Assembly: GCF_026008495.1 (NCBI RefSeq)
Contig: NZ_BQUN01000103.1
Coordinates: forward strand, 203,039-267,038
Length of the DNA stretch: 64,000 bases
Reading direction: 5' to 3'
Source of the DNA: Streptomyces sp. A012304
GTDB taxonomy: Bacteria; Actinomycetota; Actinomycetes; Streptomycetales; Streptomycetaceae
Made by a program: the position numbers and the translations under genes. Positions 35,988-45,475 of this stretch are shown here, one piece after another; the first letter of the stretch is position 1; each line of letters opens with the position of its first letter. The notes beneath the pieces are model-generated. The model was given only the letters and a program-made list of their open reading frames with translations. It did not search any database and was not told the origin of the DNA.

Positions 35988-36021
35988 AAGCCCCTCAGGT
36001 CTCAGACCTGGGGGGCTTTCG
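35988..36021 (+). terminator. Hairpin terminator after tRNA-Leu
   Basis: AGCCCCTCAGGTCT (35989-36002) pairs with AGACCTGGGGGGCT (36004-36017), with one mismatch and a very short loop, followed by TTC. Confidence 0.78.
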
Positions 36022-36080
36022 CGTGTCCGGGGCGGGTGCGGGTCGCGTGAGGTATCTCACGGGCGGTCAGTGGCGGCCGG

Positions 36081-36107
36081 TTGTCCACAGTTGGCGAGTT
36101 GTCCACA
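36081..36107. promoter_or_regulatory. Two DnaA boxes
   Basis: TTGTCCACA at 36081-36089 and 36099-36107, same orientation, start-to-start 18 bp. They lie about 107 nt before the DUF2252 start. TTGTCCACA is the form typical of high-GC Streptomyces oriC boxes. Confidence 0.75.
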
Positions 36108-36213
36108 GGGTCTGACGCGTTTCAGCCGTCGGCTGTACGGTCTGCACGAGTTGATGTTCGGCTCGTCGGGCCGACGGACGGACGTACGGACGTGTGCGGG
36201 GGAGGCGGTCGTC

Positions 36214-37659
36214 ATGACCGAGGCCGGAGTCGGGGTCGGGGCTGGGGTCGGCGTCGGGGCCTCTGGGAGTGGGGCGCACCGGCTGCCCAGGGTGCGGGGA
36301 TTCGCCGAGTGGCCCGTCGCCGGGGCCCCCAAGGAAGAGGGCAAGGCCCTGCGCGACCGGGTTCCGCGCGCGGCACACGCCGTACTCGACCTGGACGCCT
36401 CCCGCCCGGACGCGGTGACGGCCGTCGAGGAGTCCAACCAGGGCCGCATCGCGCACCTCACGCCGATAAGGGTCGGCCGGATGGCGGCCACGCCCTTCGC
36501 GTTCCTGCGCGGCTCGGCCGGCCTCATGGCCTACGACCTCGCCCGCACCCCCATGACCCGGATCCGCGCCCAGATCTGCGGCGACGCCCACGCGGCCAAC
36601 TTCGGCCTGTACGGCGACGCGCGCGGCGGCCTGGTCATCGACCTCAACGACTTCGACGAGACGGTCGAGGGTCCCTGGGAGTGGGACCTCAAGCGGCTCG
36701 CCGCCTCCCTGGTGCTCGCGGGCCGGGAGGCCGGCGCGGACGAGGACACCTGCCGCAAGGCGGCCCACGGCGCGGCCGGCGCCTACCGCCGCACCATGCG
36801 TCTGCTGGCCCGGCTCCCCGTGCTGGACGCGTGGAACGCGATCGCCGACGAGGAACTCGTCTCCCACACCGACGCCCACGATCTGGTGGGCACGCTGGAG
36901 CGGGTCTCGGAGAAGGCGCGCGCCAACACCAGCGGGCGGTTCGCGGCCCGCTCGACCGAGCCGACGCCGGAGGGCGGCCGGCGCTTCGTCGACGCACCGC
37001 CGGTGCTGCGCCGGGTGCCCGACGCCGAGGCGGCGGCGGTGGCCGCGTCGCTCGAGCAGTACCTGACCACCCTGTCGGAGGACCGTCACCCGCTGCTGTC
37101 CCGGCACGCGGTGCACGACGTCGCCTTCCGTATCGTCGGCACGGGCAGCGTGGGCCTGCGGTCGTACGTCGTGCTGCTGCTGGACCACCGCGGTGAGCCG
37201 CTGGTCCTCCAGGTGAAGGAGGCGCGCGGCTCGGCCCTGGTGCCGCACCTGCTGAGCGCCGGCTTCGACGCGGCCGACGTCGACCACGAGGGGCGCCGGG
37301 TGGTGCTCGGCCAGAAGCGGATGCAGGTCGTCAGCGACATCCTGCTCGGCTGGACGACGGTCGAGGGCCGTCCCTTCCAGGTCCGGCAGTTCCGCAACCG
37401 CAAGGGCAGCGTGGACCCGGCCGCCCTCGCCGCCGACCAGATCGACGACTACGGCCGGATGACCGGCGCCCTCCTGGCCCGCGCCCACTCGCACAGCGCC
37501 GACCCGCGTCTGGTCGCCGGCTACTGCGGCAAGAACGAGGAGCTCGACGAGGCGATCGCGGCCTTCGCCGTGGCCTACGCCGACCGCACCGAGGCGGACC
37601 ACGCCGAGCTGGTGGCGGCGGTGCGGTCGGGGCGGATCGCGGCGGAGGCCGGAGTGTGA
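36214..37659 (+). CDS. DUF2252 family protein
   Basis: 481 residues from ATG 36214, after GGGGGAGG. DUF2252 signatures: MAATPFAFLRGSAGLMAYDLA, QICGDAHAANFGLYGDARGGLVIDLNDFDETVEGPWEWDLKRLAAS in several parts, GTGSVGLRSYVVLLL and QVRQFRNRKGSVD near the end. The GDAHAANFG and DLNDFDE motifs look like the catalytic and metal-binding loops of aminoglycoside-phosphotransferase-like kinases, so a small-molecule kinase role is plausible but unproven. The longer upstream frame overlaps tRNA-Leu and is rejected. Confidence 0.88.
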   Translation: MTEAGVGVGAGVGVGASGSGAHRLPRVRGFAEWPVAGAPKEEGKALRDRVPRAAHAVLDLDASRPDAVTAVEESNQGRIAHLTPIRVGRMAATPFAFLRGSAGLMAYDLARTPMTRIRAQICGDAHAANFGLYGDARGGLVIDLNDFDETVEGPWEWDLKRLAASLVLAGREAGADEDTCRKAAHGAAGAYRRTMRLLARLPVLDAWNAIADEELVSHTDAHDLVGTLERVSEKARANTSGRFAARSTEPTPEGGRRFVDAPPVLRRVPDAEAAAVAASLEQYLTTLSEDRHPLLSRHAVHDVAFRIVGTGSVGLRSYVVLLLDHRGEPLVLQVKEARGSALVPHLLSAGFDAADVDHEGRRVVLGQKRMQVVSDILLGWTTVEGRPFQVRQFRNRKGSVDPAALAADQIDDYGRMTGALLARAHSHSADPRLVAGYCGKNEELDEAIAAFAVAYADRTEADHAELVAAVRSGRIAAEAGV

Positions 37660-37755
37660 GACGCGGCTTGCGAGGGCGCCGCTTGCGGTGATCGTGGTGA
37701 TCGCCGGTGGTCGCGGTGATCGCGGTCATTGTGCTCCGGTGTCCTGGGCCGTGGT

Positions 37756-37804
37756 CCGGTGGAGGCGGTCGGTGTCCTGGCCGGTGGAGGCGGTCGGTGT
37801 CTCG
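37756..37804. repeat. Two copies of a 25-bp direct repeat
   Basis: CCGGTGGAGGCGGTCGGTGTC recurs at 37756 and 37781 (period 25) just before the J-domain-like gene. Confidence 0.8.
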
Positions 37805-37826
37805 GGCCTTGGCCTACGCTGGTCGG

Positions 37827-38624
37827 GTGACGACCCCCGAAGCTGAGCAGTCGCGGCCCGAGGAGCGGCTGGAGCAGGCCGTGCGGGCCGCCGAGCAGGC
37901 GTTGATCGAGTTCGAGATCGCGGTGGAGACCTTCCGCGTCGAGGTCGAGAACTTCTCCCGGCTCCACCACCAGAAACTCGGCCCCATGTACGCCCGGCTC
38001 GACGAGCTGGAGGCGCAGATTGCCGAGGCCAGAGCCGACCGCACCGGCGATCCCGAGGACCGGCGCAAGGCGGCCGAGGCGCGGGCCCGGGTGCTGCCGA
38101 TGCCGGGGGTCGAGGAGCTCTTCCACGGCTGGATGGACGACAACGGGCTGTTCCCGGAGGCCGCGGCGATGCTCACGGACCAGTCGGTGCGGCCCCCGGA
38201 GCGGGTGCGGCCCAGCGACGAGGCCCGCAAGCTCTACCGTGAGCTGGCCCGCAAGGCCCACCCCGACCTGGCGCAGGAGGACGAGGAGCGGCAGCGGCGC
38301 GAGGAGTTCATCACCCGCGTCAACGCCGCCTACGCCCGTGGCGACGAGGGCCTGCTGCGGGAGCTGGCGCAGGAGTGGGCGGCCGGGCCGGCGCCCGCCG
38401 AGCGGCGTCCGAGCCCCAGCGAGGAGCTGTACGCCCGCCTGGAGTGGCTCGCCGAGCGCAAGGAGATGCTGACGCTGGTCGCGCGGGAGCTGGAGGAGAG
38501 CGCGATCGGCGCGATGCTGCGGCTGGCCCCGGACGATCCCGACCGTCTTCTGGACGAGATCGCCGACCAGCTCCTGGCCGAGGTGGCGAAGAAGGAGTCC
38601 GAACTGGCGGAGCTGGTGGGATAG
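37827..38624 (+). CDS. J-domain-like protein
   Basis: 265 residues from GTG 37827; the longer frame contains only the direct repeats. An N-terminal coiled coil (EQAVRAAEQALIEFEIAVETFR...) is followed by a central segment ARKLYRELARKAHPDLAQEDEERQRREEFITRVNAAYARGD that has the helix III arrangement and the HPD tripeptide of DnaJ domains. The C-terminus is again helical. HPD suggests stimulation of a DnaK-type ATPase, but the full J-domain cannot be confirmed by eye. Followed at 10 nt by a rhodanese gene. Confidence 0.8.
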   Translation: MTTPEAEQSRPEERLEQAVRAAEQALIEFEIAVETFRVEVENFSRLHHQKLGPMYARLDELEAQIAEARADRTGDPEDRRKAAEARARVLPMPGVEELFHGWMDDNGLFPEAAAMLTDQSVRPPERVRPSDEARKLYRELARKAHPDLAQEDEERQRREEFITRVNAAYARGDEGLLRELAQEWAAGPAPAERRPSPSEELYARLEWLAERKEMLTLVARELEESAIGAMLRLAPDDPDRLLDEIADQLLAEVAKKESELAELVG

Positions 38625-38634
38625 CGTCGGGTAC

Positions 38635-38982
38635 ATGAGTTTTGGAGCTGGTGTGCCCACGGTTCAGGTCGGCGACCTGAAGGACGGCGACTTCCTGCTG
38701 GACGTCCGCGAGGACGACGAGTGGCAGGCGGGTCACGCTGAAGGAGCGCTGCACATCCCCATCAGTGAGTTCGTCGCCCGTTACGGCGAGCTGACCGAGG
38801 CGGCCCCGCAGGACGGACGTGTCCATGTGATCTGCCGTTCCGGCGGCCGTTCGGCGCAGGTCACGATGTACCTGGTCCAGCAGGGCATCGACGCGGTGAA
38901 CGTCGACGGCGGGATGCAGTTCTGGGCGGCGGTGGGCCGTCCGGTCGTGGACGACGAGGGCCGGCCCGGCTTCGTGGTGTAG
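38635..38982 (+). CDS. Rhodanese-like sulfurtransferase
   Basis: 115 residues, ATG 38635, 10 nt after the J-domain-like gene. A single rhodanese domain with FLLDVREDDEWQAGHAEGALHIP and the active-site loop CRSGGRSAQ, where the Cys would carry persulfide. No signal peptide, so it acts in the cytosol. The stop is 7 nt from the stop of the convergent acyl-CoA dehydrogenase gene. Confidence 0.93.
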   Translation: MSFGAGVPTVQVGDLKDGDFLLDVREDDEWQAGHAEGALHIPISEFVARYGELTEAAPQDGRVHVICRSGGRSAQVTMYLVQQGIDAVNVDGGMQFWAAVGRPVVDDEGRPGFVV

Positions 38983-38989
38983 CCGCGGT

Positions 38990-40123
38990 TCAGGCCAGAG
39001 GATGGGCGGCCAGAAGGTCGCCCAGGGCCTCCTCGTGCGCCGCGGCCGGGCCGAGGGACAGCTCCAGGTGCTTGGCCCAGGCGTGGTAGCGGTGCAGCGG
39101 GTAGTCGACGTCGGCACCGAAGCCGCCGTGCAGGTGCTGCGCGGTCTGCACGATCCGCCGTACGCCCTCCGACGCCCAGATCTTGGCCACGGCGATGTCG
39201 CCGGCGGCGGGCAGCGCGCCCGGGGCCCCGGAGGCGATGCGCCAGGCCGCCTGCCACAGGGTGACCTCCATCGCGCGCAGGTCGATGTAGCGGTCGGCGG
39301 CCTGCACGGCGACGGCCTGGAACGTCGCGATCGGGTGCCCGAACTGTTCCCGCTTGCCGGTGTAGTCGCTCGTCATGCGCAGGACGCGTTCGCCCAGGCC
39401 GAGCGCGAGCGCGCAGGTCCCGGTGGCCAGCAGGCCGCGCAGCCAGTCCCACGCGCCGTCGGTGGTGATGACGTCCCGGGCGGGGATCCGGGCCGCTTCC
39501 AGGCGCAGTTCGCCGAGTCGCTCACCGGTGGTGGAGACCTGCTCGGCGAGGGCGGTTCCCGCGTGTCCGCGGGGGACCAGGGCGAGGACGCCGTGGTCGT
39601 CGCCGGTGCGCGCGGGAACGACGACGAGGTCGGCCTCGTAGGCCCACGGCACCGCCGTCTGCACCCCGTCCAGCACCCACACCTCGCCGTCCCGCCGGGC
39701 GGTCACCGCGAGTTCTGCGGCGTCGTGGCCGGTGCGGCCGTGCGCGGCGACGGTCAGGACGACCTCGCCCCGGCCGGCCCGCGCGAGCAGCGCGGACCGC
39801 AACTCGGGCCCGCCGTAGGCCTGTACGGCGGCCGCGGCGGCGCTGCTCTCCAGCAGGGGGACCCTGGCCAGCGCGCGCGCCGACTCCCGCAGGACCAGAC
39901 AGAGCGCGACGGCGTCCAGGCCGGCCCCGCCGAACTCCTCGTCGAGCAGCAGGCTCAGCAGGTCGGCCCCGGCGAGTTTCGCCCACAGCGCCCGGTCGAG
40001 GTCGTCGGCGACGGGGCCCCGGGTGAGCGCGGGGCTGGGCACCCCGTCGGGCGCGACGTCGGCGAAGACTCCTCGCGCGGCCTCGGCCGCCGCCTGCTGC
40101 TCCTCGGTGAAGGTGAAGTCCAC
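38990..40123 (-). CDS. Acyl-CoA dehydrogenase family protein
   Basis: 377 residues, ATG 40123. The fold is evident from FTEEQQAAAEAARGVFADVAPDG, LLDEEFGGAGLDAVALCLVLRES, and the C-terminal helical domain with DYTGKREQFGHPIATFQAVAVQAADRY and QTAQHLHGGFGADVDYPLHRYHAWAK. It is shorter and more divergent than the fatty-acid enzymes, resembling the FadE subunits that act on steroid side-chain or other bulky acyl-CoAs. A KstR-type palindrome precedes it. Flavin-dependent alpha,beta-dehydrogenation is expected; the substrate is unknown. Confidence 0.88.
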   Translation of the reverse strand: MDFTFTEEQQAAAEAARGVFADVAPDGVPSPALTRGPVADDLDRALWAKLAGADLLSLLLDEEFGGAGLDAVALCLVLRESARALARVPLLESSAAAAAVQAYGGPELRSALLARAGRGEVVLTVAAHGRTGHDAAELAVTARRDGEVWVLDGVQTAVPWAYEADLVVVPARTGDDHGVLALVPRGHAGTALAEQVSTTGERLGELRLEAARIPARDVITTDGAWDWLRGLLATGTCALALGLGERVLRMTSDYTGKREQFGHPIATFQAVAVQAADRYIDLRAMEVTLWQAAWRIASGAPGALPAAGDIAVAKIWASEGVRRIVQTAQHLHGGFGADVDYPLHRYHAWAKHLELSLGPAAAHEEALGDLLAAHPLA

Positions 40124-40167
40124 GGCCTGTCCTCCCGACGGTCAGCTGATCTGACGGAGCGTCAAGA

Positions 40168-40181
40168 TAGAACAGGTTCTA
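40168..40181. promoter_or_regulatory. KstR-like TetR operator
   Basis: TAGAACAGGTTCTA fits TNNAACNNGTTNNA, the KstR consensus, with perfect 6-bp arms; it lies 45 nt upstream of the acyl-CoA dehydrogenase start. A second short palindrome, TGACGGAGCGTCA, lies at 40152-40164. KstR itself is not encoded in the window. Confidence 0.6.
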
Positions 40182-40262
40182 GGAGAAGGGAACGGTGGGG
40201 GAAGGGCCGGCTGCTCTTCGGCGTCGAGGTGGCCCCGCCGGCGGCCGTCGTGTCCGCGTGGC

Positions 40263-41324
40263 TCAGCGGTCGAAGTCCAGCTCCACCGCCTCCGTCAGGG
40301 GATGCGACTGGCAGGCGAGGACATAGCCCGCCTCCGTCTCCTCCGGTTCCAGCGCGAAGTTGCGGTCCATCCGCACCTCGCCGGAGACCAGGAAGGCCCG
40401 GCAGGTCCCGCACACCCCGCCCTTGCAGGCGTAGGGGGCGTCGGCACGGTTGCGCAGCACCGTCTCCAGCAGCGACTCCCCGTCCCGCACGGGCCAGCTG
40501 CCGGCCCGGCCGTCCAGGCGCGCCGTCACCGTGCTGTGCGCGGGCGCGTTCGTGGTGGCCGGGGGCGGGGTGAGGTCGACGTGGAAGATCTCCTCGTGGA
40601 TCCGGGAGCGGGGGACACCTGTCTCCCGAAGCGCCCGCTCCGCGCCCTGCACCAGCCCGAGCGGCCCGCACAGGAACCATCCGGCCACGTCCGCCACGGG
40701 CAGCAGCGCCGGCAGCAGTTCTCTCAGCCGCTCCCGGTCCAGCCGCCCGGACGGCAGCCCGGTCTGCTGCTCCTCCCGGGAGAGCACGGTGACCAGCTGC
40801 AATCGCTGCGGATACCGGTCCTTGAGGTCGGCGACCTCCTCCAGGAACATCGTCGAGGCGGCCGTCCGGTCGCTGCGGATCAGACAGAACCGCGCCCCGG
40901 GTTCACGCGCGAGCAGCGTGGAGACGATCGACAGCACCGGAGTGATCCCGCTGCCGCCGACGATCGCCGCGTACAGGCCGGGAGCGGGATCGAGGGTGAA
41001 CCGGCCCGCCGGGGTCATCACCTCCAGCTCGTCGCCGACGGCGATCTCCTTGAGCGCGTAGGTGGAGAAGGCCCCGCCGTCGACCAGCCGGACCCCGACC
41101 CGCAGGGTGCGCGGACCCTCGCCGTCCGGGGTGGGGGCGGGCGAGCAGATCGAGTACGTGCGCCGGATCTCGGTCCCGTCGACCACGCGCCGCAGGGCGA
41201 GGTGCTGACCCGCGGTGTGCCGGTACTCCTCGCGCAGTCCGGCGGGCACGGCGAGGGTGAGGGCGACGGAGTCGTCGGTGAGCCGGTCCACCGCGGCCAC
41301 GCGCAGCGGGTGGAAGCGGGCCAT
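40263..41324 (-). CDS. paaE: Phenylacetyl-CoA epoxidase reductase PaaE
   Basis: 353 residues from ATG 41324 (AAGGAG upstream; GTG 41327 is adjacent), overlapping the paaD stop. The FAD/NAD(P)H oxidoreductase module has RRTYSICSPAP and GGSGITPVLSIVST. The C-terminal ferredoxin domain carries the [2Fe-2S] cysteines in CKGGVCGTC with a last Cys in LACQSHP. It passes electrons from NADPH to the PaaA di-iron centre for ring 1,2-epoxidation of phenylacetyl-CoA. Last gene of paaABCDE. Confidence 0.95.
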   Translation of the reverse strand: MARFHPLRVAAVDRLTDDSVALTLAVPAGLREEYRHTAGQHLALRRVVDGTEIRRTYSICSPAPTPDGEGPRTLRVGVRLVDGGAFSTYALKEIAVGDELEVMTPAGRFTLDPAPGLYAAIVGGSGITPVLSIVSTLLAREPGARFCLIRSDRTAASTMFLEEVADLKDRYPQRLQLVTVLSREEQQTGLPSGRLDRERLRELLPALLPVADVAGWFLCGPLGLVQGAERALRETGVPRSRIHEEIFHVDLTPPPATTNAPAHSTVTARLDGRAGSWPVRDGESLLETVLRNRADAPYACKGGVCGTCRAFLVSGEVRMDRNFALEPEETEAGYVLACQSHPLTEAVELDFDR

Positions 41325-41863
41325 CACAACTCCTTGAAGTGGTCGAAGGGTTCACGACAGGCGAGGCAGCGGCGCAGCGCTTTGCACGCGGTGGAGGAGA
41401 AGCGGCTGAGCAGCTCGGTGTCGGCCGAGCCGCAGAGCGGGCAGGGGACGGGGTCCGTGTCCGGGGCCCCGCCCAGCGCGCGCGTGGGGCCCAGCGTCAC
41501 CGGTACCGGTCCGGCCGCCTGCCGTACGCGCGGCGGCGCTATGCCGAACTCCCGCAGCTTGCGGCGTCCTTCGTCCGTGATGTCGTCCGTCGACCAGGCG
41601 GGGGTGAGCACCGTCCGCACGGTGACCTCGCGCACCCCGTGCTCGTGCAGCACCCGCTCGATGTCCAGGGACATCGCCTCCAGGGCCGGGCAGCCGGTGT
41701 AGGTCGGGGTCAGTTCCACCTCGACGGTGTCGGCGGCGGTGTCGCGCACCCGCACGGCACGCAGTACGCCGAGCTCCTGGAGCGTGAGCACGGGCAGCTC
41801 GGGGTCGGGTACCGAGCCGGCGACGGCGAGGAGTTCCGCCTCCAGCGGGGTGAGCGTCACCAT
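41324..41863 (-). CDS. paaD: Phenylacetate degradation protein PaaD (iron-sulfur assembly type)
   Basis: 179 residues from ATG 41863, overlapping paaC by 7 nt. DUF59/MIP18-type N-terminus (PDPELPVLTLQELGVLRAV, VELTPTYTGCPALEAM) and a C-terminal zinc-ribbon-like region (CPLCGSADTELLSRFSSTACKALRRCLAC). PaaD proteins help mature the Fe-S or di-iron centre of the epoxidase. Order and overlaps match the paaABCDE operon. Confidence 0.94.
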   Translation of the reverse strand: MVTLTPLEAELLAVAGSVPDPELPVLTLQELGVLRAVRVRDTAADTVEVELTPTYTGCPALEAMSLDIERVLHEHGVREVTVRTVLTPAWSTDDITDEGRRKLREFGIAPPRVRQAAGPVPVTLGPTRALGGAPDTDPVPCPLCGSADTELLSRFSSTACKALRRCLACREPFDHFKEL

Positions 41864-42579
41864 GACGCCCCCGGGTGGCTGCGGTGCAGGTGCTGCATCT
41901 CGGCGAGCATCCGTCCGAAGGGCTCGGTGTGCAGGCCCTGGCGGCCCGCGCCCGCCGACCACGCCCCTGAGCGCGGGCCCTCGGGCACGGTCAGCGTGGC
42001 CCGGCGCAGCACCTGCGAGACCTGCTCCAGCCAGGCCGTCTCCAGCTCCGCCCAGTCGACGTCGACGCCGTCCACCGGCTGGAACATCTCGCCGGTGAAC
42101 CGCCACAGGGCGTCGACGGCGACCCGCGTCCGCTCGTGGCTGTCCTCGGTGCCGTCCCCGAGGCGCAGGGTCCACTGCTCGGCGTGGTCGCGGTGGTAGG
42201 CGACCTCCTTGACCGCCTTCGCGGCGAGGCCCGCGAACGGGCCGTCTGTCGCCGCGAGCCGGTCGTAGAGCAGGTGCTGGTAGGTGGAGAAGTACAGCTG
42301 CCGGACGATGGTGTGGGCGAAGTCGCCGTTGGGCTGTTCCACCAGCTGCACATTGCGGAAGGCGCGTTCCTCGCGGAGATAGGCGAGGTCGTCCTCGTCG
42401 CCGGCCATCGACAGCAGGACGCGGGCCTGGCCGAGCAGGTCGAGGGCGATGTTGGCGAGGGCGACCTCCTCCTCCAGCACGGGCGCGTGGCCCATCCACT
42501 CCCCCAGGCGGTGGGAGAGCACCAGGGCGTCGTCGCCGAGGGCGAGGGCGGCGGTCTTCGTGGGCACGGTCGTCGTCAC
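41857..42579 (-). CDS. paaC: Phenylacetyl-CoA epoxidase structural subunit PaaC
   Basis: 240 residues from GTG 42579; the upstream in-frame extension overlaps paaB and is unused. PaaC features: ALGDDALVLSHRLGEWMGHAPVLEEEVALANIALDLLGQARVLLS and YHRDHAEQWTLRLGDGTEDSHERTRVAVDAL. It is a catalytically inactive ferritin-like partner of PaaA. It overlaps the paaB stop by 4 nt. Confidence 0.95.
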   Translation of the reverse strand: MTTTVPTKTAALALGDDALVLSHRLGEWMGHAPVLEEEVALANIALDLLGQARVLLSMAGDEDDLAYLREERAFRNVQLVEQPNGDFAHTIVRQLYFSTYQHLLYDRLAATDGPFAGLAAKAVKEVAYHRDHAEQWTLRLGDGTEDSHERTRVAVDALWRFTGEMFQPVDGVDVDWAELETAWLEQVSQVLRRATLTVPEGPRSGAWSAGAGRQGLHTEPFGRMLAEMQHLHRSHPGASW

Positions 42580-42859
42580 AGGTGCTTCACCCCCTCCGGG
42601 ATGTCGTAGAACGTCGGGTGCCGGTACGGCTTGTCGGCGGCCGGTTCGAAGAACGGGTCCTTCTCGTCCGGGGAGGAAGCGGTGATCGCCGCTGCCGGAA
42701 CGACCCAGATCGAGACACCCTCGCCGCGCCGGGTGTACAGGTCGCGGGCGTTGCGCAGGGCGAACTCGGCGTCCGGTGCGTGCAGGCTGCCGGCGTGGGT
42801 GTGGGAGAGGCCGCGCCGGGAGCGTACGAAGACCTCCCACAGGGGCCAGTCGGTGTTCG

Positions 42860-42863
<4 letters not shown>
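42576..42863 (-). CDS. paaB: Phenylacetyl-CoA epoxidase subunit PaaB
   Basis: 95 residues from ATG 42863, overlapping paaA by 4 nt. Typical PaaB start WPLWEVFVRSRRGLSHTHAGSLHAPDAEFALRNARDLYTRR, in several parts, with conserved DPFFEPAADKPYRHPTFY. It bridges the PaaAC heterodimers in the epoxidase complex. Confidence 0.96.
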
Positions 42864-43897
<1,034 letters not shown>

Positions 43898-43936
43898 GCG
43901 GTCCCCCTCGACCTTGGGCTCTGCCCGAGCCTTCTC

Positions 43937-43952
43937 CCGACCGATCGTTCGG
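43937..43952. promoter_or_regulatory. Candidate PaaR (TetR) operator upstream of paaA
   Basis: CCGACCGATCGTTCGG is the exact reverse complement of the palindrome at 49431-49446. It lies 40 nt before the paaA start. The TetR gene next to paaH (51011-51601) is the obvious binder. Confidence 0.75.
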
Positions 43953-44398
43953 TCCGTGCGATTCCATGGTGAGACGGCCGTCGTAAGGTGTCAACCGCTG
44001 TGGATAACCTCCGGGCCTCCCTGTGGACAACGTGTGGAGATCCCGCGTCCGACCCCGTGGGACGCCCGTGTGCGCGGGCCCCGCTCGGGGGGAGGGCTGC
44101 GCGGGGCGGGCGGGGCTGAGTACCGTTCCGTGCGACGACTGTGCGAAGGCCGTCCGGCGGTGTGCCGGACGCGTGGCGCGTAGGGCACAGGGTGTTCGGC
44201 GCGTGCGCCTCGCGGCGCGTGGTGTGTGACGTGCGGCGCGGTTGTGCGAAGTGCGTGATGCGCGGTGCGCGGTGCCTGGTGGGGCTGCGTGGTGCGCGGC
44301 CGGGCCGGGTCGCCGTGGCGCGGCCGAGCAGTCGGAAGGCCGAGCAGTCGGAAGGCCGAGCAGTCGGAAGACGGACCGGAATCGGGGAACGGGGCGGA
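43953..44398. other. Intergenic region paaA / DUF5819 with DnaA boxes
   Basis: Holds TGTGGATAA (43999-44007) and TGTGGACAA (44022-44030), both DnaA-box reverse matches, then a G/T-rich low-complexity stretch of GTGCG-type words (about 44150-44300) and a tandem repeat at 44323-44370. No gene is supported. Confidence 0.6.
44323..44370. repeat. Three perfect tandem copies of a 16-bp unit
   Basis: GCCGAGCAGTCGGAAG occurs at 44323, 44339 and 44355 without gaps, ending 28 nt before the DUF5819 start codon, i.e. in its leader or promoter zone. Confidence 0.9.
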
Positions 44399-45475
44399 AT
44401 GGACGCGTACGACGGAGGCTCTGACGCTCCACGGGAGGCGGAGCCGCCACGGCGACCGGAGACGGCGTGGCAGCCGGAGCCGCCACGACAGCCGGAGACG
44501 GCGCGGCCGGCGCAGAGCCCCGAGGGCGGTCCTCTCACAGACATGGACGGGGCCGGTGCGGGGTCGGCTGGTCCGGGCGTCGAGGCGGCTGGTCCTGGTG
44601 CGGGGTCGGCTGGTCCGGCAGGTGTCGAGGCGGCTGCTCCCCTTTCCGGGTCGGCTGGTCCGGCAGGTGTCGAGGCGGCTGCTCCTCGTTCCGAGACGGC
44701 CGGTCCGCAAACCGGGTCGGCTGGTTCCGGTGTCGAGGTGGCTCGGCCTCCCGCCGAGGCGATATCCCGCGCCCACCCGGGCGTGCTCCCCGCGGTCGGG
44801 CCCTCCGGTGCCGGCCATGGACCGGTCCGGACCGGTGTCGCCGCTCTCTCGCCGCGCTATCAGGTCGGCGCCGCCCTGGCGCTCGCGATCGTGGCGGTCG
44901 CCGTCTGTGTGCACCTGGGGATGGTGTTCCTGCACGTCGCGCCGTCGAACACCGTCACCAAGTCGCACGGTGAGGCGATCGACGAGTGGATATACCCCGA
45001 GTTCGAACAGAACTGGAAGCTGTTCGCGCCGAACCCGTTGCAGCAGAACATCGCCGTCCAGGTGCGCGCGGAGTTCCGCACCGAGGGCGGCGTCACGCGG
45101 AGCAGCGGCTGGTACGACCTGTCCGCCCAGGACGGCCGTGACATCGACGGCAACCTGGTGCCGAGCCACACCCAGCAGAACGAGCTGCGCCGCGCCTGGG
45201 ACTTCTACGTCGGCTCGCACGACACCGACAACCGCTCGATGGGCCCGCGCAGCGCCCTCTCCGAGGCGTACCTGCGCCGGATCGTGGTGCTGCGCCTGGA
45301 CCGCGGCGGCGCGGCCGGGCCGGGCGGCGTCATAGAACGCATCCAGATCCGCTCCCGCACCACCAACGTGCCGCCGCCCCCGTGGAGCACCGAGAAGATC
45401 TCGACCGACCCGACGTACCGCGTGCTGCCCTGGTGGTCGGTGCCGGCCGCCGAGGCCGAGGGGGGCGTGAAGTGA
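44399..45475 (+). CDS. DUF5819 family protein
   Basis: 358 residues from ATG 44399. A long N-terminal low-complexity part (about 155 residues of Gly/Ala/Pro/Ser with GSAGPAGVEAAAP repeats) precedes one transmembrane helix (VGAALALAIVAVAVCVHLGMVFL). The DUF5819 domain follows outside: HGEAIDEWIYPEFEQNWKLFAPNPLQQNIAVQVRAEFR and SSGWYDLSAQDGRDIDGNLVPSH. The stop overlaps the HTTM start by 4 nt (GTGA). Actinobacterial DUF5819/HTTM neighbours suggest they act together; function unknown. Confidence 0.88.
   Translation: MDAYDGGSDAPREAEPPRRPETAWQPEPPRQPETARPAQSPEGGPLTDMDGAGAGSAGPGVEAAGPGAGSAGPAGVEAAAPLSGSAGPAGVEAAAPRSETAGPQTGSAGSGVEVARPPAEAISRAHPGVLPAVGPSGAGHGPVRTGVAALSPRYQVGAALALAIVAVAVCVHLGMVFLHVAPSNTVTKSHGEAIDEWIYPEFEQNWKLFAPNPLQQNIAVQVRAEFRTEGGVTRSSGWYDLSAQDGRDIDGNLVPSHTQQNELRRAWDFYVGSHDTDNRSMGPRSALSEAYLRRIVVLRLDRGGAAGPGGVIERIQIRSRTTNVPPPPWSTEKISTDPTYRVLPWWSVPAAEAEGGVK

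Noticed and set aside
36046..36061. Palindrome CGTGAGGTATCTCACG upstream of the DUF2252 gene
   Set aside because: Perfect 6-bp arms but single copy, with no regulator or second site to support an operator.
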